This document shows, in pieces, positions 59,051-64,000 of a DNA stretch of 64,000 bases (position 1 is the stretch's first letter; each line of letters opens with the position of its first letter). The DNA is taken from positions 29,279 to 93,278 of the forward strand of contig JBIKWB010000020.1 in assembly GCA_044356555.1 (NCBI GenBank). Direction: 5' to 3'. Made by a program: the position numbers and the translations under genes. Below the pieces are notes generated by a model, which saw nothing but the letters and a program-made list of their open reading frames with translations, did not search any database and was not told the DNA's origin. Origin of the DNA: Tous-C4FEB sp044356555 (GTDB lineage Bacteria > Verrucomicrobiota > Verrucomicrobiia > Opitutales > Opitutaceae).

Positions 59051-61447
59051 AGTTCAGAGTTCGACGTTGGACCTTCCGCGCCCCGCGGCGCGGTTTTCCT
59101 GAGCTACGCGTCGCAAGACGCGGAGGCGGTGCGGCGCATCGCCGAGGCGTTGCGGGCGAGCGGGGTCGAGGTGTGGTTTGATCAAAATGAGTTGGTCGGG
59201 GGCGATGCGTGGGATGCAAAGATCCGCGGGCAGATCACGAGCTGCGCGCTGTTCGTGCCCGTGGTCTCCGCGGCTACCCAGGCGCGGCACGAGGGGTATT
59301 TCCGGCTCGAGTGGAAACTCGCTGCCCAGCGCACCCACATGATGTCGGGCGTGCGGGCATTCTTGCTTCCTGTCGTTATCGACGACACGCGCGATGCTGA
59401 AGCGCATGTGCCGGACGAGTTTCGTGCGGTCCAATGGACACGACTGCCGGCGGGCGAAACGCCGCCCGCATTTTGCGCCCGCGTGAAGACCCTGCTCGGT
59501 TGTGGTGCTGATGGGGGCGAGTCGAACGTAGGGGCACGCCTCGTTCGTGCCCAGGACGATGGGCGTGGTCCATCCACGCCCCTACAAACACGACCGCGCC
59601 GCTGGCTCATCCCAGCCACCATCACCTTCGCTACCGCCGTTGCGCTTGCCTTCTGGCAGCCGTGGGCATCGGAAGGCCCGCCGCCACTGTCCGTTCCCGT
59701 CGCGACGAGCGCCAGCGAATCGAAGCCGGCCCCCGCCGTGCCGCTCGCCGCCGACCTGAAATCTATCGCCGTCCTGCCTTTCGAAAACCGCAGCTCCGCC
59801 GCCGACAGCGCAGATTTCACCGCCGGCATGCACGAGGAGATTCTCACCGCGGTCCAAAAGATCTCCGCGTTAAGGGTCATCGGCCGCACCTCGGTCCTGC
59901 CCTATGGCGATCCGGCGCAGCGCAACCTCCACCAGATTGCCTCCACGCTTGGCGTCGGCACCGTCGTCGAGGGCAGCGTGAGCCGCGCCGGCAACAGCGT
60001 GAAGATCGCCGTGCAACTCGTCGACACGCAGACCTCGCGGAATTTGTGGGCCGACACCTACACGCGGGACATCACCGATATGTTCGCCATCCAAGCCGCC
60101 GTCGCGCAGGAAGTCGCCACGCGGCTCAACGTCACCCTCACTGCCGGCGAACGCTCGCTGCTCGGCCGGCGCCCCACCCGCAACCCGCGCGCCTACGAAC
60201 TCTTCCTCCGGGCGCAGCAGCTCAGCAACGACCTCGTGGGCCTTTCGCCTGTGGCGAATTGGGAGCGCGTCGTGCACCTGCTGGACGAAGCCGTGGCCGC
60301 CGATCCGGAATTCGTCCCCGCGCTCTCGCTGCTCTCCATTACGCACTCCAGTATGTATTGGTTTCCCACGGTCGATCCGTCGCCGGTCCGCCGTGAACGC
60401 GCCCAAGCCGCCCTCACCGCGCTCCAACGGGTGGCGCCGGCTGCGCCGGAAACGGACTTCGCCCTCGGGGCTTTCTACGCCTTCTGCGATCTCAACTTTG
60501 CCGGGTCGCTGCGCCACTTTGAGGCGGCGCAGCCCGGCCTGCCAAACAGCAGCGACCTGTTAGGCCTCACCGGCTTCGTGAAATTCCAGTTGGGCCGTTA
60601 CGACGACGCGATCGCGACCAGTCTTCTCGCCTACGAGATCAACCCGCTCGAATTACAAAGCCCGATCGACTTGATCATCTACTATTCGATGCTCCGCCGC
60701 TATCCCACCGCGGTCGCGCTGGGGGACCGCGTCAATCGCGGCGCGCTCGCCGCGTCCGACGCCGCACTAGGCTCCGCGGGGCGCCTGCTCGAGTATGCGA
60801 GATTCGCCGTCGACAATGATCGCGCCGGTTTGCTGCGTCGCCTGAGGTCGCTGCCCGCGCGATCCTACGATCCCGCCGGCCTGTTTGGTGCATACGAATG
60901 CGCCATGCTCGAGGGAGATTGGGCGGCCGCGGCGCGCTTGCTCGCGAGTCCGCAACTCGACGGCCTGTATTTTTCTCTCGGTCCCGCCGGCGGCCCGATC
61001 GCGCTCCACCGCGCTTACGTCGCCCACCTGCTCGGCCAGCGCGAGATTGCCGCCGTCCAAGCGCGCGAAGCCACGGCGCAACTCCGCGCCCTGTCCCCCA
61101 TCCCGCGATTGCAACCCTACGTAGCCATGCAACTGGCGCGCGCCGCCGTCTTTGGCGGCGCCGCCGGCGAAGCGCGGCAACTCGCAGATACCCTGCGTCG
61201 CGATCTACCCGCGATTTTCCTCCATGATCGGTTGAGCTTGCTGACGGAACTTGGCCGCACCTACGCCTTGATTGGAGCACGCGACGAGGCGTTTGATTGC
61301 CTGCGCACGCTGATGACCGGCCCAACCCCCGCAGGCCACACCGCGGTCTACTATACCCCCAACCTGATCCGTATCGACCCCTGCTGGGCCCGCTTGAAAG
61401 ACGATCCGCGCTTCGAGGAAATTCTGAAATCGGCGAAGCCGCTCTGA
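59039..61447 (+). CDS. TIR-TolB-like-TPR membrane protein
   Basis: 802 residues from a TTG at 59039, the only reasonable start before the domain, encoded by a palindromic repeat. Residues ~17-135 are a TIR domain: GAVFLSYASQD, VWFDQNELVGGDAWD, and HEGYFRLEWKLAAQR where E91 is at the position of the NADase glutamate. Residues about 164-183 come from an in-frame repeat. A membrane helix lies near 190-207 (LIPATITFATAVALAFW). A FlgO/TolB-like domain follows at 240-345 (KSIAVLPFENRSSAADSADF, VVEGSVSRAGNSVKIAVQL), then TPR-like helices to the end. The TIR side is probably cytoplasmic. TIR enzymes split NAD or make cyclic ADP-ribose signals; activity here is inferred. Confidence 0.85.
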   Translation: MSAGSSEFDVGPSAPRGAVFLSYASQDAEAVRRIAEALRASGVEVWFDQNELVGGDAWDAKIRGQITSCALFVPVVSAATQARHEGYFRLEWKLAAQRTHMMSGVRAFLLPVVIDDTRDAEAHVPDEFRAVQWTRLPAGETPPAFCARVKTLLGCGADGGESNVGARLVRAQDDGRGPSTPLQTRPRRWLIPATITFATAVALAFWQPWASEGPPPLSVPVATSASESKPAPAVPLAADLKSIAVLPFENRSSAADSADFTAGMHEEILTAVQKISALRVIGRTSVLPYGDPAQRNLHQIASTLGVGTVVEGSVSRAGNSVKIAVQLVDTQTSRNLWADTYTRDITDMFAIQAAVAQEVATRLNVTLTAGERSLLGRRPTRNPRAYELFLRAQQLSNDLVGLSPVANWERVVHLLDEAVAADPEFVPALSLLSITHSSMYWFPTVDPSPVRRERAQAALTALQRVAPAAPETDFALGAFYAFCDLNFAGSLRHFEAAQPGLPNSSDLLGLTGFVKFQLGRYDDAIATSLLAYEINPLELQSPIDLIIYYSMLRRYPTAVALGDRVNRGALAASDAALGSAGRLLEYARFAVDNDRAGLLRRLRSLPARSYDPAGLFGAYECAMLEGDWAAAARLLASPQLDGLYFSLGPAGGPIALHRAYVAHLLGQREIAAVQAREATAQLRALSPIPRLQPYVAMQLARAAVFGGAAGEARQLADTLRRDLPAIFLHDRLSLLTELGRTYALIGARDEAFDCLRTLMTGPTPAGHTAVYYTPNLIRIDPCWARLKDDPRFEEILKSAKPL
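59528..59585. repeat. Translated palindromic element inside the first TIR gene
   Basis: GTAGGGGC (59528-59535) inverts GCCCCTAC (59578-59585). Inside are two hairpins: GGGCACG/CGTGCCC and GGGCGTGG/CCACGCCC. In frame it codes NVGARLVRAQDDGRGPSTPL, in the linker between TIR domain and membrane helix. Confidence 0.75.
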
Positions 61448-61700
61448 GCGCTCGGCCGGCCAATCTGACCCGTTTCCAACTGGGCGCATGCTTGCACGAG
61501 ACGGTGTTCCGCCCATTGCGGCGGCGTCCCGTTCGAGCACCCCGTTGAAAGCCTCGCCGTGCAATTCGCCCGTGCCGGATAGGTTGCGTTCTGAAACGCT
61601 AAACTCACCTCGTGGCGCCGAATCCGTCATCCTGCGGGCCTTCCGCTTTTGCCTCGTCAGGAGCTAGTTGGCACGGCACATGATTGCGAATTACTGCCCC

Positions 61701-64000
61701 ATGTCGGACAGCCAGCCAACATCTGCCAATCGTGCCGTTTTTCTGAGCTACGCGTCGCAAGACGCGGCGGCGGTGCGGCGCATCGCGGAGGCGCTGCGGG
61801 CGGCGGGCGTCGAGGTGTGGTTCGACCAGAACGAGTTGGTGGGCGGCGATGCGTGGGATCAAAAGATCCGCGGGCAGATCGCGAGCTGCGCGCTCTTCGT
61901 GCCGGTGATCTCGGTGGCGACGCAGGCACGGCTCGAAGGGTATTTCCGACTCGAATGGAAACTCGCCGCGCAACGCACGCACACCATGGCGGACGAGAAA
62001 ACGTTCCTGCTCCCCGTCGTCATCGACGCGACGCGCGACGCGGAGGCGAAGGTGCCGACGGAGTTCAAGGCGGTGCAGTGGACGCGGCTGCCGGGCGGCG
62101 AGGGCGTGGAGAAGTTTTGTGCGCGGGTGGGGCGGTTGCTGGGCGGGGAGGCGGTGGCCGCGGCGCCCGAGGTCGGGGCGCGCCCCGTGCGCGCCCGGGA
62201 TGAGGGGCGAGGACGAGCCACGCCCCTGCGCAAACCGGCGCTCGTCGCGGTCGGCGCGGCGGTGTTGGCCGGAGCGGTCTGGTCGATTTGGTCGCCTTGG
62301 AAAAAACCGGCGCCCGTCATCGTGCCCGCGCCCGTCGTCGCGCCGCCGGCGAGGTTGCCGGTCGAGCCGCTCTCCGAAGCGCAGGAACGCGCGCGGCAAG
62401 CCCGGGCCTTGGTTGAGGAGCTTGACGCCACGCGGGACGACTACCGGCTCGCGGAAGAGCTGATCGCGCAGGCCAAGGCCAAGGATACGACCGATCCCGA
62501 GGTGAGCGCGACCGAAGCGCACATTCACCTGAGCTTCATCCAACGCGGCTGGGATCTGTCCGATGCCCGCCGCGAAAGCGCGCGCGCCGCGGTGCAGCGG
62601 GCTCTGCGCCTCGATCCCCGCTCTTTTGAGGCCCGTTTCGCGCAGGCGCGGCTGCTGAACACGACAGGACCGACCGGCGAGGAGAGCGAACGCCAGTTGC
62701 GCGAGCTGCACCGCGAGCGTCCCGCCGATGGGCGGGTCCTTCGCGGGCTCGCCGAGATCGTCGGCCATTTGGGCCGCATCGACGAATCGGCCGTGCTCGC
62801 ACAGGAGGCCGCCGCGGCCCCCGGCGGCAATCCCCTCGCACTCTACAATCTGAGCCAAGCTTATTGGTTTGCCGGCCGGGTCGCCGAAGCCGAGGCGATG
62901 ATTGAGGCGTCGCTCGCCCAGCGGGTGTTCACCGGGGCGTTGCTGATGAACGTCTGGTATAAGGCGGCTATCCGCGGCGATATCTCGCAGGCCCGTGGGC
63001 TCATCGAGCGGGTGAATCCCGCGGAACTGTTGGAGGATCGCGCGGCGTATTTTGCTTACGTGACGGAGACGTTCGGCCGTAATCCGGACAAGGCGATCGC
63101 CCGGCTCCAGGCCGTGCCGCGCGATTGGCTGGAAGACAGTTGGTATAGGGGCCCCAAGGGGTTGCTCGTCGGCAACGCCCACCAGTTCGCGGGCCGGCCC
63201 GAGGCCGCGCGCATCGAGTGGGAGGCCGCGCTGAAGCTGGTCGAGCAGCGCCTAGCCGAGCGCCCCAAGCACACCCGTCTGCTGAGCGCTCGCGTGCAGT
63301 TGCTCGCCCACCTCGGCCGGCGCGACGAGGCGGAGCAACGGCTGCCCGCGTTGCGGCAGATTGCCGGAATGGATTCCTCGGGCGCGTGGTTCGGCATGCA
63401 GTCGTTGACCGACAGCTTCATCGCGCTCGGCCGCAAGTCCGAGGCCATCCGTGAGATCAGGAGCGTCATCGCCAACAGCCCGAGATGGTTCGGGGCCTAC
63501 GGGTCGACCCAGTTGCGGCTCGACCCGGCCTACGATCCGCTGCGCGGTGAGCCGGCGTTCGCCGCGCTCGTGGCCGAAGTCGAAGCCCGCGAGCGGTCGA
63601 CCACCGGGCCGGCAAAGCCAGCGGGATTGACCGCAGCCGGGGCCGCCGCCGCGCCCGACGACAAATCCGTCGCGGTGCTGGCCTTCGCGAATCTCTCCGA
63701 CGACAAGGCCAACGAGTATTTCTCCGACGGCATCAGCGAGGAGTTGCTCAACGTGCTCGCGAAGGTGCAGGGGCTGAAGGTGACCGCGCGGACCTCGGCG
63801 TTTCACTTCAAGGGCAAGGACACGCCGATTCCGGAAATCGCCCGCCAGCTCGGCGTCGCCTACGTGATCGAGGGCAGCGTGCGCAAGGCGGGCGACAAGG
63901 TCCGCATCACCGCGCAGCTCATCAAGGCCGTCGACGGGTTCCATGTGTGGAGCGACACCTTCACGCGCGACCTGAAGGATGTTTTCGCGGTGCAGGATGA
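61701..64000 (+). CDS. TIR-TPR-TolB-like membrane protein (partial, runs off the window)
   Basis: 766 codons from the ATG at 61701 without a stop before the window ends. The TIR domain (about 11-130) is nearly identical in wording to that of the preceding gene: RAVFLSYASQD, VWFDQNELVGGDAWD, LEGYFRLEWKLAAQR with E85. Residues 158-177 are the same in-frame repeat as in the neighbour. A membrane helix lies near 181-198 (LVAVGAAVLAGAVWSIW). TPR-like helices run from about 215 to 640; only then comes the FlgO/TolB-like domain (KSVAVLAFANLSDDKANEYF, YVIEGSVRKAGDKVRITAQL). The order TPR then TolB-like is the reverse of the neighbour. The 253 bases before it show no gene. Confidence 0.85.
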   Translation, partial: MSDSQPTSANRAVFLSYASQDAAAVRRIAEALRAAGVEVWFDQNELVGGDAWDQKIRGQIASCALFVPVISVATQARLEGYFRLEWKLAAQRTHTMADEKTFLLPVVIDATRDAEAKVPTEFKAVQWTRLPGGEGVEKFCARVGRLLGGEAVAAAPEVGARPVRARDEGRGRATPLRKPALVAVGAAVLAGAVWSIWSPWKKPAPVIVPAPVVAPPARLPVEPLSEAQERARQARALVEELDATRDDYRLAEELIAQAKAKDTTDPEVSATEAHIHLSFIQRGWDLSDARRESARAAVQRALRLDPRSFEARFAQARLLNTTGPTGEESERQLRELHRERPADGRVLRGLAEIVGHLGRIDESAVLAQEAAAAPGGNPLALYNLSQAYWFAGRVAEAEAMIEASLAQRVFTGALLMNVWYKAAIRGDISQARGLIERVNPAELLEDRAAYFAYVTETFGRNPDKAIARLQAVPRDWLEDSWYRGPKGLLVGNAHQFAGRPEAARIEWEAALKLVEQRLAERPKHTRLLSARVQLLAHLGRRDEAEQRLPALRQIAGMDSSGAWFGMQSLTDSFIALGRKSEAIREIRSVIANSPRWFGAYGSTQLRLDPAYDPLRGEPAFAALVAEVEARERSTTGPAKPAGLTAAGAAAAPDDKSVAVLAFANLSDDKANEYFSDGISEELLNVLAKVQGLKVTARTSAFHFKGKDTPIPEIARQLGVAYVIEGSVRKAGDKVRITAQLIKAVDGFHVWSDTFTRDLKDVFAVQD
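62172..62228. repeat. Translated palindromic element inside the second TIR gene
   Basis: GTCGGGGCGCGCCCCGTGCG starts the element; its right end (CACGCCCCTGCG) is the imperfect inverse. It codes EVGARPVRARDEGRGRATPL, aligned with the repeat peptide in the neighbouring TIR gene and at the same place. Confidence 0.65.

Overview
The window looks like a GC-rich chromosome segment from a member of Verrucomicrobiota, most likely family Opitutaceae. The reasons are the density of large TonB-dependent receptors (five intact, one relic), Ig-like proteins carrying the 'RAAGPSLGALG' module typical of that family, GTP-type PEP carboxykinase, many start sites without a Shine-Dalgarno sequence, and many short palindromic repeats. 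The species cannot be named from the sequence alone. There is one tRNA and no rRNA, CRISPR array, phage or recognisable transposase.

Layout. 1-5.8 kb: the end of ribBA, a relic of a TonB receptor, a coupled nucleotidyltransferase pair (minus strand), then a 1223-residue TonB receptor with an EF-hand-like loop and a perfect 18-bp palindrome upstream. 5.9-10.1 kb: a GT-C/TPR membrane protein, a DUF3299 protein, an ACT protein and a CDF metal transporter. 10.2-16.7 kb: two tandem paralogous TonB receptors. 16.9-20.8 kb: pckG, a secreted protein, an HDOD protein and tRNA-Arg(TCG). 20.9-25.9 kb (minus): FAD oxidoreductase, acyl desaturase and an SKI2-like helicase with a four-cysteine cluster. 26.3-30.8 kb: an MFS exporter, an anchorless TonB-C protein, then an ECF sigma / zinc-finger anti-sigma / DUF4097 operon (minus). 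31-37 kb: MBL-fold protein, AraC regulator, then TonB receptor plus beta-propeller phytase preceded by four 11-bp-phased Pho-box-like repeats. 37-46.9 kb: a small membrane protein, a LacI-like fossil, a TonB receptor, an orphan ParA, an RND permease with its adaptor, and a PH-domain protein.

47.1-54.0 kb holds six consecutive plus-strand genes that form the most interesting unit: Ig protein, DUF3570 outer-membrane protein, ApbE flavin transferase, TlpA thioredoxin, DUF4266 Cys-ended lipoprotein, second Ig protein. I infer an exported flavin/thiol redox system at the outer membrane; its function is not established. 54.4-64 kb holds a SLOG-SLATT protein, an M16 peptidase and two TIR/TPR/TolB-like membrane proteins whose domains are in different order; this is a candidate nucleotide-signalling or defence neighbourhood.

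Across the window, at least ten short palindromic elements of several families sit between genes. Some lie across gene starts (tlpA-like gene, first TIR gene), and one family is translated in frame inside both TIR proteins.
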